A stretch of DNA of 64,000 nucleotides from Immundisolibacter cernigliae (lineage in GTDB: Bacteria; Pseudomonadota; Gammaproteobacteria; Immundisolibacterales; Immundisolibacteraceae). Position numbers and translations under genes: made by a program. Positions 38,056 through 45,908 of the stretch are shown piece after piece. The notes under the pieces were generated by a model that was given only the letters and a program-made list of their open reading frames with translations, had not been told where the DNA came from and did not search any database. Positions within the stretch are counted from its first letter, which is position 1. Each line of letters begins with the position of its first letter. The DNA is taken from positions 1,860,001 to 1,924,000 of the forward strand of contig NZ_CP014671.1 in assembly GCF_001697225.1 (NCBI RefSeq), in the 5' to 3' direction.

Positions 38056-38110
38056 TTCGCGGCGAGGGCGCCGCTCACAGTGGGCGTGGGAGGCCCGCCC
38101 TCGGGCCGAA
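38056..38110. repeat. REP-like element, copy C (units in reverse order)
   Basis: Here the unit TTCGCGGCGAGGGCGCCGCTCAC comes first and GTGGGAGGCCCGCCCTCGGG second, with only 7 bases between, the reverse of copies A and B. It lies between the convergent Tam41-like and CDP-alcohol phosphotransferase genes, where a bidirectional terminator role is plausible. Confidence 0.78.
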
Positions 38111-38146
38111 GATCGTCGACGCAAGCCCCGGCCGAATACCGACACC

Positions 38147-39304
38147 TCAGCTGGCAAACCAGCGCACGGCGCGGCTGTCGGTGGGGATTTCACGCCCGAC
38201 CTGCTCCAGCCACGACACCAGCGGGCCGCGTTGCCGCGCAACGACCCCCTGAGCGACCCGCACCCACAGCAGCAGCGTCGACAGCACCGTCCAGCCGGCC
38301 ACCAGCCACAGGCCAAGTGCAGGCTGGCCGACCAGGGCACACAGCGTCAGCAGCAGCAGGTTCGGATTGCGCCGGGCGGTGATCAGGCGGTTGTAGGAAT
38401 CAAACGGCCGCCATACGAACAGCGAGAACCTGGCGCAGAGCCCCTGGAAGCCGCCCTCGGCCAGGCGTCCGCCGATGTAAGCGGCCACGATCACCCAGAT
38501 CAGCGTCTGCGTCGGCACGCTGCCCTCGGGCAGGCCCAGCGCCCAGGCGGCATACCAGAACGGCGGATGGATCAGGTCGATGCCGTGGTCCAGGATGTCG
38601 CCAAAGCGGGTGGACTTGACCGTCACCCGCGCCAGCTTGCCGTCGACCGTGTCCAGAAAGGTCATCAGCCAGGCACAGACCAGGCCCGGCAGCCACCAGC
38701 CGCCCCAGAAGGCAAAGCCGGCGGCAACGGTCAGCGCCAGGCCGGTCAGCGTCACCTGGTTGGGCGTGATGCCGTGGCGGGCGCACCAGCCGGTCGCCGC
38801 CCGCGCCGGCGCCGGCCACCACCACTTGGTGATGAAATCCGTGACGCCCTTGTAGGCGGTACCGAACAGGCGCCGCTCCAGATCAGTCTGCCCGGCGGGC
38901 GTAACGTGCAGCACGTAGGGCGTAGAAACCTTGCGCAGCTTCTTCTGATAGCCCGTGGTCAACGTGGTGGGGAGTTCGACCACGTAGCCGTCGGCCGGCT
39001 GCTGTTCGGCCAGCACGGCCTGCGCCCGCGTGGCACCGCCCACCGGCGCGTGCAGCGCCACCAGCGGGCCATCGGCGCTCACGCGCAGCGCCACGCCGGG
39101 CGCATCGACCAGCGCCGCCACCACCCGCTCGTCGAACAGATAATCGGCGCGCAGGCACAGCACGCTGCGCTGCGGCGGCGGCGCGGCGGTGTCATCCAGC
39201 ACCTCGATGCCCAGCTTGCCCAACACACGCCGCAGGCGCTCGCGCCCGCCAAGGCCCCACAGACGGACCGGCGCTTCGCCGGCAAGATACGCGACCGGTT
39301 TCAC
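38147..39304 (-). CDS. CDP-alcohol phosphatidyltransferase with an N-terminal extension
   Basis: The 385-residue protein has a soluble N-terminal part (about 1-160) and a membrane phosphotransferase domain. The catalytic motif is complete: D218, D221-G, A225-R226, G235, D239 and D243, the DxxDGxxAR-x8-GxxxDxxxD signature. The TPNQVTLTGL segment before it is also family-typical. The N-terminal part resembles a worn nucleotidyltransferase domain, as in bifunctional inositol-phosphate cytidylyltransferase/DIPP synthases. The enzyme should swap CMP of a CDP-activated lipid or alcohol for another alcohol. It faces the Tam41-like gene. Confidence 0.85.
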   Translation of the reverse strand: MKPVAYLAGEAPVRLWGLGGRERLRRVLGKLGIEVLDDTAAPPPQRSVLCLRADYLFDERVVAALVDAPGVALRVSADGPLVALHAPVGGATRAQAVLAEQQPADGYVVELPTTLTTGYQKKLRKVSTPYVLHVTPAGQTDLERRLFGTAYKGVTDFITKWWWPAPARAATGWCARHGITPNQVTLTGLALTVAAGFAFWGGWWLPGLVCAWLMTFLDTVDGKLARVTVKSTRFGDILDHGIDLIHPPFWYAAWALGLPEGSVPTQTLIWVIVAAYIGGRLAEGGFQGLCARFSLFVWRPFDSYNRLITARRNPNLLLLTLCALVGQPALGLWLVAGWTVLSTLLLWVRVAQGVVARQRGPLVSWLEQVGREIPTDSRAVRWFAS

Positions 39305-39402
39305 TGTTCAGACCCACTCATCGGCTGGCAAAAAAGCGCGCAATCGTATATCAAGCCTGCGCCGCCGCATCCCGCCGCGCCCGCCTCACTACCCTGCCTT
39401 TC

Positions 39403-40341
39403 GTGTCCAGTATCGAACCGAACGAGCCAAACCCCGCCGACGCCCCACCGAGCGAATGGGCGCTGGCGCATTTGTCGGACCTGCACCTGACCGATCCGCT
39501 GGCAGACGCCGACGCGCCGCTGGCGATCAAGCAGCGCCTGGGCCGTGCCTCCTGGCGTCGCCGCCGCAGCCTCATTCATCAGCCGGCGGTGCTGGCCGCC
39601 CTGGCCGCCGACCTGCACGCCCAGGCGCCGCGCCAGATCGCCATCAGCGGCGATCTGGTGCAGATCGGGCTGCGGCGCGAGTTCGAGCAGGCCGCCGACT
39701 GGCTGGCCGGTTTTGCGCCGCCCGCGCGCCTGCTGCTGGTGCCGGGCAACCACGAGGCCTACGTGGCCAACACCTGGCAGGCCGGCCGCGAGTGCTGGCG
39801 CCCCTATCTGGCGGGTGCGGCGGATGGCGCACCGTGGCTGCTGCGCCGCGACCGGCTGCTGCTGATCGGGCTGTCGAGCGCCGTGCCGAGCTGGACTGGC
39901 CTGGCCACCGGTACGCTCGGCAGGACGCAGATCGCCGCCCTGGACGCGGCGCTGCAAGCGGGCGCCGACGAAGGGCTGTTTCGAGTCGTCGTCATCCACC
40001 ATCCGCCGGCGACCAATGTGGTCAGCTGGCGCAAGCGCCTGACCGATCATCGCCGCTTTGCACAGGTCATCGCGCGCCGCGGCGCCGGCGTGATCCTGCA
40101 CGGCCACGCCCACCGCGCCACGCTGTCACAGCTGGCCGGCCCCGCCGGCCCGGTGGCGGTGGTCGGCGCGCCGTCGGCTTCGGCACTCGACCGACGCCCC
40201 GACCGCATGGCCGGCTACAACCTGCTGCGCATCCGGCCATCGGCGCACGGCTGGCAGCTGCGCCTGAGCCGGCGTGTTTTCCGGCCGCAAACGCAGGACT
40301 TCGACTGGCAGGAACACCACGACCTGGCCAGCCACGGCTGA
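39403..40341 (+). CDS. Metallophosphoesterase
   Basis: The 312-residue calcineurin-like phosphoesterase has the full metal-binding set: LSDLHL, SGDLV, PGNHEA, VIHHPP and HGHAH. No signal peptide is seen; the protein starts with GTG at 39403 after a charged/proline-rich lead. Family members hydrolyse phosphomonoesters, phosphodiesters or UDP-linked lipid precursors (as LpxH does). In this lipid locus it may remove a phosphate from a lipid intermediate, an inference. It is divergent from the CDP-alcohol phosphotransferase and convergent with lptG. Confidence 0.85.
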   Translation: MSSIEPNEPNPADAPPSEWALAHLSDLHLTDPLADADAPLAIKQRLGRASWRRRRSLIHQPAVLAALAADLHAQAPRQIAISGDLVQIGLRREFEQAADWLAGFAPPARLLLVPGNHEAYVANTWQAGRECWRPYLAGAADGAPWLLRRDRLLLIGLSSAVPSWTGLATGTLGRTQIAALDAALQAGADEGLFRVVVIHHPPATNVVSWRKRLTDHRRFAQVIARRGAGVILHGHAHRATLSQLAGPAGPVAVVGAPSASALDRRPDRMAGYNLLRIRPSAHGWQLRLSRRVFRPQTQDFDWQEHHDLASHG

Positions 40342-40403
40342 GACGCCCGCATGCGCCGTGGCAGGGCCGCCGCAACCGGCGCCTTGCCATGCAGGCGCGA
40401 TGA

Positions 40404-40431
40404 TCGCCCGGCACAGCCGGGCCCCTACACG
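40404..40431. repeat. REP-like hairpin between convergent genes (copy G)
   Basis: The stem CCCGG/CCGGG (40407-40411 and 40417-40421) is flanked by ATCG and CCCCTACACG, similar in layout to the short REP at 34983. It sits between the convergent metallophosphoesterase and lptG genes and may terminate both transcripts. Confidence 0.55.
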
Positions 40432-40450
40432 TGAATACCGCAGCGCTTCC

Positions 40451-41512
40451 CTATCGCAAGCGGCGCAGCAGACGACCTGCAAACAGCAGGATCAGCGTCG
40501 GCAGGGCCAGCGCCGTCAGCGGCGCCGGCAGGTGCAGCAGCAGGCCCAGGTAACCGAGCGTCTGGCTGACGAAATACAGCCCGATGCCGGCCACCGTGCC
40601 GGCCAGCACACGGCGACTGAGCGTGCTCGACCGGTTGCTGCCCAGCACCAGCGGGACGGCCACCAGCATCATGGCCAGCGTCACCAGCGGTTGTGCCAGC
40701 TGCTGCCACAGGCGCAGCTCTTCCTGCGGCACCTGCTCGTTACGGGCGCGCAGATCGCGCACGTAGAAATACAGGTCGATCGGCGACAGGGCTTGCGGCG
40801 GTATCACCAGCACGCCCAGCTGCTGGGCATTGAGGAACGACGACCATTCCAGCTGCGCCAGCTGCTGCGCGCGCGCCGGCGGCGGCTCGAACTGCTTGAC
40901 CACCACGTCCTGGAGCCGCCACACGCGGTCCTGCTCCAGACTCGCGCGCTGGGCGTGCAGATAGCGCTGCAAACGCCCGGCGGCATCGAAGTCATACACC
41001 GTCACATCGGACGGGGTGCGCCCACGCAGCATGCGCCCGACGTTCAGGAAACTGCGCCCGTCGCGCGACCAGAAGCCGCCGCGAAAATCCACCGACACAT
41101 CCTCGGCCAGCGCCGCGGCGCGCATGCGCTCGGCGCGCATCTCCAGCGGCGGCGCCACGAACTGGGCCATCAGCAGCATCAGCATCAGCAACGTCAGGCC
41201 GGGCGCCAGCACCATGCCGATCAGCCGCCGCAGCGGCAGGCCGGCGGCGCGCATGGCGAGAATCTCGTTGCCGTCCGCGAGCAGGCCCAGCGGCACCAGC
41301 GTGCCCAGCAGGGCGATCACCGGCGTGGCATCCAGCAGGCGGCGCGGCAACATCATCAGCACGTACAGGAAGGCGTCGACCAGCGTGTAGGCGCCCTCGA
41401 CGTCGTCGAGCTGCTGGATCAGCTCGATGAAGCTGAACAGCGCCACGAATACCAGCGCCACCAGCAGGTAGCCCTGCGCCATGGCGCGGGCGATGTAACG
41501 GGCAAGAATCAT
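40451..41512 (-). CDS. lptG: Lipopolysaccharide export permease LptG
   Basis: The 353-residue inner-membrane protein starts MILARYIARAMAQGYLL. It has a pair of N-terminal and a group of C-terminal membrane helices flanking a periplasmic beta-jellyroll region (about 125-250), the LptF/LptG (YjgP/YjgQ) layout. With LptF and the ATPase LptB it extracts lipopolysaccharide from the inner membrane. The ATG at 41512 overlaps the lptF TGA (ATGA). The order lptF-lptG and sequence such as GLPLRRLIGMVLAPG point to the canonical export pair, though its place within a sphingolipid locus raises a second possible cargo. Confidence 0.9.
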   Translation of the reverse strand: MILARYIARAMAQGYLLVALVFVALFSFIELIQQLDDVEGAYTLVDAFLYVLMMLPRRLLDATPVIALLGTLVPLGLLADGNEILAMRAAGLPLRRLIGMVLAPGLTLLMLMLLMAQFVAPPLEMRAERMRAAALAEDVSVDFRGGFWSRDGRSFLNVGRMLRGRTPSDVTVYDFDAAGRLQRYLHAQRASLEQDRVWRLQDVVVKQFEPPPARAQQLAQLEWSSFLNAQQLGVLVIPPQALSPIDLYFYVRDLRARNEQVPQEELRLWQQLAQPLVTLAMMLVAVPLVLGSNRSSTLSRRVLAGTVAGIGLYFVSQTLGYLGLLLHLPAPLTALALPTLILLFAGRLLRRLR

Positions 41513-42585
41513 CGGTGGCGGCGACGCCGCCACTGCGGCAGCACGATCAGCGCGGCCAGCACCACGCAGCCGAGCAGGGGAACGAGCAACACCCCGGGCC
41601 AGGGAGCCAGCTCGCCGTTCTCCACCGCATCCATCACCACCGCCAGCAGGTTGTAGTACACGATGCAGCCGAGCAGGCCGACCGTCAGCTTGCTGGAGCG
41701 GCTGCGCCGCGGCGGCATGCGGCTGATTGGCACGCCCAGCAGGCCCAGCAGGACGGTAGAGAACGGTGCCGCGATGCGCCACTGCAGTTCGGCCGTGTCC
41801 TCCGGATCCGCTGACGCCGCCAGCTCGTCGTTCGCGGTGGCCTTGCGGCGCTTGCGCACGATGACCTGCTCCTCGTCCAGGCGCAGCGCCAGCGTACGGT
41901 AGCTGATGATCATGTCGCTGCCCAGGCTGTCGCCCGTGCCCGGATCGAGCTGGTAGTAGTGGCCGTCGAGGAATTCCACGACCTGCCGCCCGTCGGGGTC
42001 GGTGAGCTGGCGTGCCCGCTGGGCGAACACCACCCCGTCGGCCTGGCCGCCGCTGTCGGCGTGGGTGAACACCTGCAGCCGCTCGTCACCCTCGGCCGCC
42101 TCGCTGAACATCACCAGACCGCCGGTGAAATCGGCATAGAACCGGCCCGGCGGCAGGCGCGTCAGGTCGAAGCGGCGCTCGGCGCTGGCCTCCAGCCGGT
42201 AGACGTTCTGATACAGCTGCGGGCGCACTACCAGCGATGCGACTGCCACCACCGCCGCCACCGGCAGCGCCAGCCACAGCACGGCCTGGAACAGCCAGCG
42301 TTCGCCGATGCCGCAGGCTGCCAGGGCGGTGGTCTCCTGATCGCGCTGCAGGCGCCCCAGGCCGAGCGCCACCGACAGCATCAGCGCCATCGGCACGATG
42401 GCATCCAGGCTGATGAACAGCTTCAGCCCGATCAACACCGCCGCCAGGCTGCCGGGCAGTGCGCCGCTGGCCGCCTCGCCCAGAAAGCGCGCCGAGCTGT
42501 AACCGGTAAAAACCAGCAGCAGGCTGCCGCACACCACCGCAAACGGGCTCGCCAGCTCGCGCAGCAGGTAGCGTCTGAGGATCAT
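41509..42585 (-). CDS. lptF: Lipopolysaccharide export permease LptF
   Basis: The 358-residue partner of LptG starts MILRRYLLRELASPFAVV at 42585. It has the same layout: membrane helices near the N-terminus (about 15-35 and 50-120), a periplasmic region (about 130-260) and C-terminal helices (about 285-350). The motif SRMPPRRSRSSKL precedes the last helices. An extended -10 element (TGC-TAGACT) lies about 50 bases upstream. The longer open frame reported to begin at 42777 is not supported. The 275-base region upstream also serves the divergent nucleotidyltransferase gene. Confidence 0.92.
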   Translation of the reverse strand: MILRRYLLRELASPFAVVCGSLLLVFTGYSSARFLGEAASGALPGSLAAVLIGLKLFISLDAIVPMALMLSVALGLGRLQRDQETTALAACGIGERWLFQAVLWLALPVAAVVAVASLVVRPQLYQNVYRLEASAERRFDLTRLPPGRFYADFTGGLVMFSEAAEGDERLQVFTHADSGGQADGVVFAQRARQLTDPDGRQVVEFLDGHYYQLDPGTGDSLGSDMIISYRTLALRLDEEQVIVRKRRKATANDELAASADPEDTAELQWRIAAPFSTVLLGLLGVPISRMPPRRSRSSKLTVGLLGCIVYYNLLAVVMDAVENGELAPWPGVLLVPLLGCVVLAALIVLPQWRRRRHR

Positions 42586-42632
42586 GGCAAACGGTAGGGG
42601 CGTGGCCGGGACGGGATGGATCGGGGGCCGGC

Positions 42633-42743
42633 AGTCTAGCAGGCCGCATCCGGTCATTCGCCAGACCGCCACCACCGGCGGGCAGCCAGTCGCCCTGACC
42701 CGCCGCTGCGCCAGCCGGACCGCGAAAGCCGCTGTGCTAGGCT
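42633..42743. promoter_or_regulatory. Divergent promoter region between lptF and the nucleotidyltransferase gene
   Basis: On the minus strand TGC-TAGACT (42633-42641) is an extended -10 for lptF. On the plus strand TGC-TAGGCT (42735-42743) is a matching element for the gene at 42861. Neither has a clear -35. The remaining gap (42586-42860) is GC-rich and shows nothing else. Confidence 0.5.
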
Positions 42744-42860
42744 TTGCGCCCGGCGCAGGCTTGCCTGTGCCCGGCATGCCGACCGCCCTGCCGGGCGTCC
42801 TGCCCCTTTCCCGGTCGTCGCCTGACGGCCATCTCGTTTCGCGGAGTTCCGATCCAACCC

Positions 42861-43583
42861 ATGCAGGCCGTCATCCTGAGCGCCGGTCAAGGCCGGCGCT
42901 TGCTGCCCCTCACCGCCGATCGCCCCAAGTGCCTCATCGACCTGCACGGCAAGACGCTGCTGCAATGGCAACTGGACGCGCTGCTGGCCGCCGGCGTCGG
43001 CCCGATCACCGTGGTCACCGGTTACGCCAGCGAGGCAGTCGAGGCGGTGATCGCCAATCACTACGCCGGACAGGCGGTGCAGGTGCAGTTCAACCCGTTC
43101 TTCCAGGTGGCGGACAACCTTGGCAGTTGCTGGATTGCCCGTGCCGCCTTCGAGGGCGAGCTGCTGCTGCTCAACGGCGACACGGTGTTCGAACCGGCGA
43201 TCGTGCAGCGCCTGCTGGCGGCGCCGGCGGCGCCGATCCGCCTGACCATCGACCGCAAGGCCCAGTACGACGACGATGACATGAAGGTCATCGTCGACGG
43301 CGAGCGGCTGCTGCGCATCGGCAAGCACCTGCCGGTGGATGCGGTGGATGCCGAATCGATCGGCATGCTGCGCTTCGGCGCCGATGGGGCACGGCATTTT
43401 CAGGCGGCCGTTGAACGCGCGCTGCGCGAGCCGGACGGCCTGCGCTGGTGGTATCTGTCGGTGATCGACCGGCTGGCCGACGAGGGCCTGGTCGAGACCT
43501 GCTCGATCGAAGGCCTGCGCTGGGCCGAGGTGGATTTCCCGCGGGATCTTGACGCCGCGCGGGCGGTGGTGGCCGAAGGCTGA
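42861..43583 (+). CDS. Nucleotidyltransferase of the sugar/alcohol-phosphate type
   Basis: The 240-residue protein begins MQAVILSAGQGRRLLPL, the G-x-G-x-R/K-x-x-P signature of sugar-1-phosphate nucleotidyltransferases, followed by DRPKCLIDL with the conserved lysine and NGDTVF with a metal-binding aspartate near residue 112. By layout it is nearest to phosphocholine/inositol-phosphate cytidylyltransferases. It likely makes an NDP-activated head group or sugar for the lipid locus. The ATG at 42861 is chosen because the family signature starts there; the open frame extends further upstream without support. Its precise substrate is unknown. Confidence 0.8.
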   Translation: MQAVILSAGQGRRLLPLTADRPKCLIDLHGKTLLQWQLDALLAAGVGPITVVTGYASEAVEAVIANHYAGQAVQVQFNPFFQVADNLGSCWIARAAFEGELLLLNGDTVFEPAIVQRLLAAPAAPIRLTIDRKAQYDDDDMKVIVDGERLLRIGKHLPVDAVDAESIGMLRFGADGARHFQAAVERALREPDGLRWWYLSVIDRLADEGLVETCSIEGLRWAEVDFPRDLDAARAVVAEG

Positions 43584-43610
43584 TCCGTCCCCGCGCCCGG
43601 ACCCGACCTG

Positions 43611-43673
43611 TTCGCGGCGCGGGCACCGCTCACACAGCGCTTCTGCGGTGTGGGAGGCCCGCCCCCGGGCGAA
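43611..43673. repeat. REP-like element, copy D
   Basis: Same unit order as copy C: TTCGCGGCGCGGGCACCGCTCAC then GTGGGAGGCCCGCCCCCGG, with a 15-base spacer. It lies between the convergent nucleotidyltransferase genes at 42861 and 43700 and may help terminate both. Confidence 0.78.
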
Positions 43674-43699
43674 TGTCAGCCGAATGCTTCGGCGTTTCC

Positions 43700-44491
43700 T
43701 TAGCCGGCGCCGGCCAACAGTCGCTCGACCAGCTCGAAATCGGCCACAGAATCGACATCCACCGCCGCTCGCGGATCGTCCAGCAGCACGGCGCCGAGCT
43801 GCGCCCCGACCCGCCGCGACAGGCGGCCAAGGCCCGCCTCCAGGGTCAACCAGCCGCACAGGTACGCCAGCAGCGTGCCCGGCCCGAGCGCCGCCGCCAG
43901 CCGGTGCGGTTTCTTGCGCTGCTGCTCGATACGGCGCCAGAACTCGGGCGCGCGCCGGCCGGCCGGACTCAGAAACGCGAACAGATTGCAGCCGCAGTAG
44001 GCGCCGTCTCGGAAGCGAAGCGCCGTGCGACGCGACTGCGGAAACGCCGCCTGCACCGCCGCATGGCGGGCCAGGCCCACCACGGCATCCTTGCCGGTCG
44101 CCTCGGCGGCGCCGCAGAAGGCATCGACCCAGGCCGCCTGCAACAAGGCGTGGTCCGCCGTCGTGAGCAGCACCGGCGTGCCCGCCGGCACGCTGGCCAG
44201 ACCCGCCAGCGCGCTCTGGCTGGGCGAGGGCGCCGGCGCCAGCCAGGCCAGCTCGCCGCCGGCAATCCGCCTCGCCAGCGGCGGGCAAGCGGCGATCTGC
44301 TCCTGGGTCGGGCCAACCAGCGTCACCCGGCTCACCGCCGTGCTGGCCGCCAGCGCGTCCAGCACGCGCAGCAGCATCGGCTGGCCGGCCACCGGCACCA
44401 GCGCCTTGCAGGCTGCGCCCGCGTGGCGGGCCACCGGATCGTCCGGGCCGCGGTCGCCGGCCAGCACCACGGCGTGAAACAGAGTGCTCAA
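43700..44491 (-). CDS. MobA-like nucleotidyltransferase domain protein
   Basis: The 263-residue protein has a nucleotidyltransferase core: FHAVVLAGDRGPDDPVA near the N-terminus, CKALVPVAGQPML (the conserved lysine region) and TTADHALL with acidic residue. The start is most likely a TTG at 44491 that overlaps the upstream stop (TTGA). The typical GG.. loop (LAGGxGxR) is degenerate here (LAGDRG). Conserved domain order fits MobA/GlmU-type nucleotide transferases, and activity may be altered. It follows the ceramide-synthase-like gene with a 4-base overlap, so it probably serves the same lipid pathway. Confidence 0.72.
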   Translation of the reverse strand: MSTLFHAVVLAGDRGPDDPVARHAGAACKALVPVAGQPMLLRVLDALAASTAVSRVTLVGPTQEQIAACPPLARRIAGGELAWLAPAPSPSQSALAGLASVPAGTPVLLTTADHALLQAAWVDAFCGAAEATGKDAVVGLARHAAVQAAFPQSRRTALRFRDGAYCGCNLFAFLSPAGRRAPEFWRRIEQQRKKPHRLAAALGPGTLLAYLCGWLTLEAGLGRLSRRVGAQLGAVLLDDPRAAVDVDSVADFELVERLLAGAG

Positions 44492-45624
44492 AGCGCCTTG
44501 CCGTAGATGCGGTAGCGCTTGTAGCAGCGGCTGCCGAGCGACTCGATGATGCTGCGCATGCCGCGGTTGTCCTCCAGAATCCACGACATCTCGGCCTGCG
44601 TGACACCGCGCCGCAGACCGGTCTGGCGAACGGCATCGACCACCAGCATCGCCAACGCGGCGCCCAGCCGGGTGCGCTGCAGGCGCTGGCGCACGCCCAG
44701 CAGCGCCACCCGCACGGCCTTCGGGTGGCGTACCTTGAGCCGCCACAGCAGCCTGGCCCAGCCAAACGGCAGCAAGCGACCATGCAGGTCCGCAATCGCC
44801 TCGTTGAGGTTGGGCAGCACGGCGATCATCGCCACCGGCTCACCGGCCACCTCGGCAATCTGCACAAAGCCCGGATCGACCAGCCAGCGCACCAGCTGGC
44901 CGAGCTGCCTGAACTCGGCCGCGGTGAACGGCACGAAGCCCCAGTTGCCGGCCCAGGCATCGTTGAAGATGTCGCGCAGGATGGCGATGTCGCGGTCCAG
45001 GTGCTTGAGGTCCAGCGGCCGCAGCGTGACCTGGTCACGCTCTCGCTCGAGCACGCGCTGGGCTGCCGGCGAGAACCGAAAATCCGCATCGACGATGTAG
45101 GCCAGCAGATCCTTGGCCTTGGCATAGCCCTGCTCCTGGATACGCGGCCCGTAGTACGGCAGGGCATGGCCCATCATCACCATCGGCGGGGTGTCGAAGC
45201 CGTCCACCAGCACCCCGCATTCCTCGTTGATGGACAGGTTGAAAGGTCCGCGGATCTCGGTCATGCCCTGGCCGCGCAGCCAGTCTTCGGCAGCGCCCAG
45301 CAGGGCCGCGAATACCTGCGGGTCGTCTTCGGCCTCCAGCAGCCCGAAATACCCGACCCGCTCGCCGTGCGTCTGCTCGTACAGCGTATCCACCTGCGCG
45401 CTGATGCGCCCGACCACCTGGTCACCGCGCTTCGCCAGCCAGGCCTGCCAGCGGGCGTGCTCGAACAGCGGATTGCGGGCCGACAGCAGTTCATGTCGCT
45501 CCAGCAGCAGCGGCGGCACCCAATGGGGATCGTTCCGGTACAGGCGCTGTGGCAACGCCCAGAAAGCACGCTTGGCCGACCGTCCCATCAAGGGCGTGAC
45601 GGTCAACGACGCCGGGCCGTTCAT
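44488..45624 (-). CDS. bcerS: GNAT-fold N-acyltransferase, bacterial ceramide synthase-like
   Basis: The 378-residue protein resembles the GNAT-superfamily proteins identified as bacterial ceramide synthase (bCerS), which join an acyl-CoA to a sphingoid base and were often misnamed dATP pyrophosphohydrolase. Characteristic segments are PQRLYRNDPHWVPPLLLE near residue 25, RISAQVD, VGYFGLLEAEDD and the C-terminal acceptor region ending YKRYRIYGKAL. It starts at ATG 45624 and is divergent from the HIT/acyl-AMP-ligase operon across a 284-base AT-richer region. Context with serine palmitoyltransferase and ACP supports the role; direct similarity should be checked. Confidence 0.78.
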   Translation of the reverse strand: MNGPASLTVTPLMGRSAKRAFWALPQRLYRNDPHWVPPLLLERHELLSARNPLFEHARWQAWLAKRGDQVVGRISAQVDTLYEQTHGERVGYFGLLEAEDDPQVFAALLGAAEDWLRGQGMTEIRGPFNLSINEECGVLVDGFDTPPMVMMGHALPYYGPRIQEQGYAKAKDLLAYIVDADFRFSPAAQRVLERERDQVTLRPLDLKHLDRDIAILRDIFNDAWAGNWGFVPFTAAEFRQLGQLVRWLVDPGFVQIAEVAGEPVAMIAVLPNLNEAIADLHGRLLPFGWARLLWRLKVRHPKAVRVALLGVRQRLQRTRLGAALAMLVVDAVRQTGLRRGVTQAEMSWILEDNRGMRSIIESLGSRCYKRYRIYGKAL

Positions 45625-45713
45625 GCGCACAGCCGGCGCGAGGCAAACAGACGAAAGCGGATCATCGACCACCTGGAGGGCAAGGAAAACGCGGCACAGC
45701 CGGCCGCGCGATT

Positions 45714-45751
45714 TTTCGCACACATGTTAGATACGTTATATTCCGCGGCAA
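45714..45751. promoter_or_regulatory. Overlapping divergent promoters in the ceramide-synthase/HIT gap
   Basis: On the minus strand TTGCCG (45746-45751), a 16-base spacer and TAACAT (45724-45729) form a recognisable promoter for the ceramide-synthase-like gene. On the plus strand TATATT (45737-45742), with TTTCGC 17 bases before it, faces the HIT gene. The plus-strand leader of about 160 bases ends with a small hairpin GGCGGT/ACCGCC (45876-45893), 15 bases before the HIT ATG, that could affect translation. The rest of 45625-45908 shows no gene. Confidence 0.5.
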
Positions 45752-45908
45752 TTTTACGATTGTGACGAAATCATGTATCCGGCTTCACGGCCCATGCATG
45801 CGGTCATCGACGCCAAAGTCACAAAGGGTTCAACTTGCTCGCCGTACCAGCCCAAGCCTTGTCTGCCTTCCGATCGGCGGTACATACACCGCCCCCTGAC
45901 AGCCCGGC

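Noticed and set aside
42744-42860. N-terminal extension of the nucleotidyltransferase at 42861
   Set aside because: The signature starts at the ATG 42861; upstream residues are proline/serine-rich and unlike the family.
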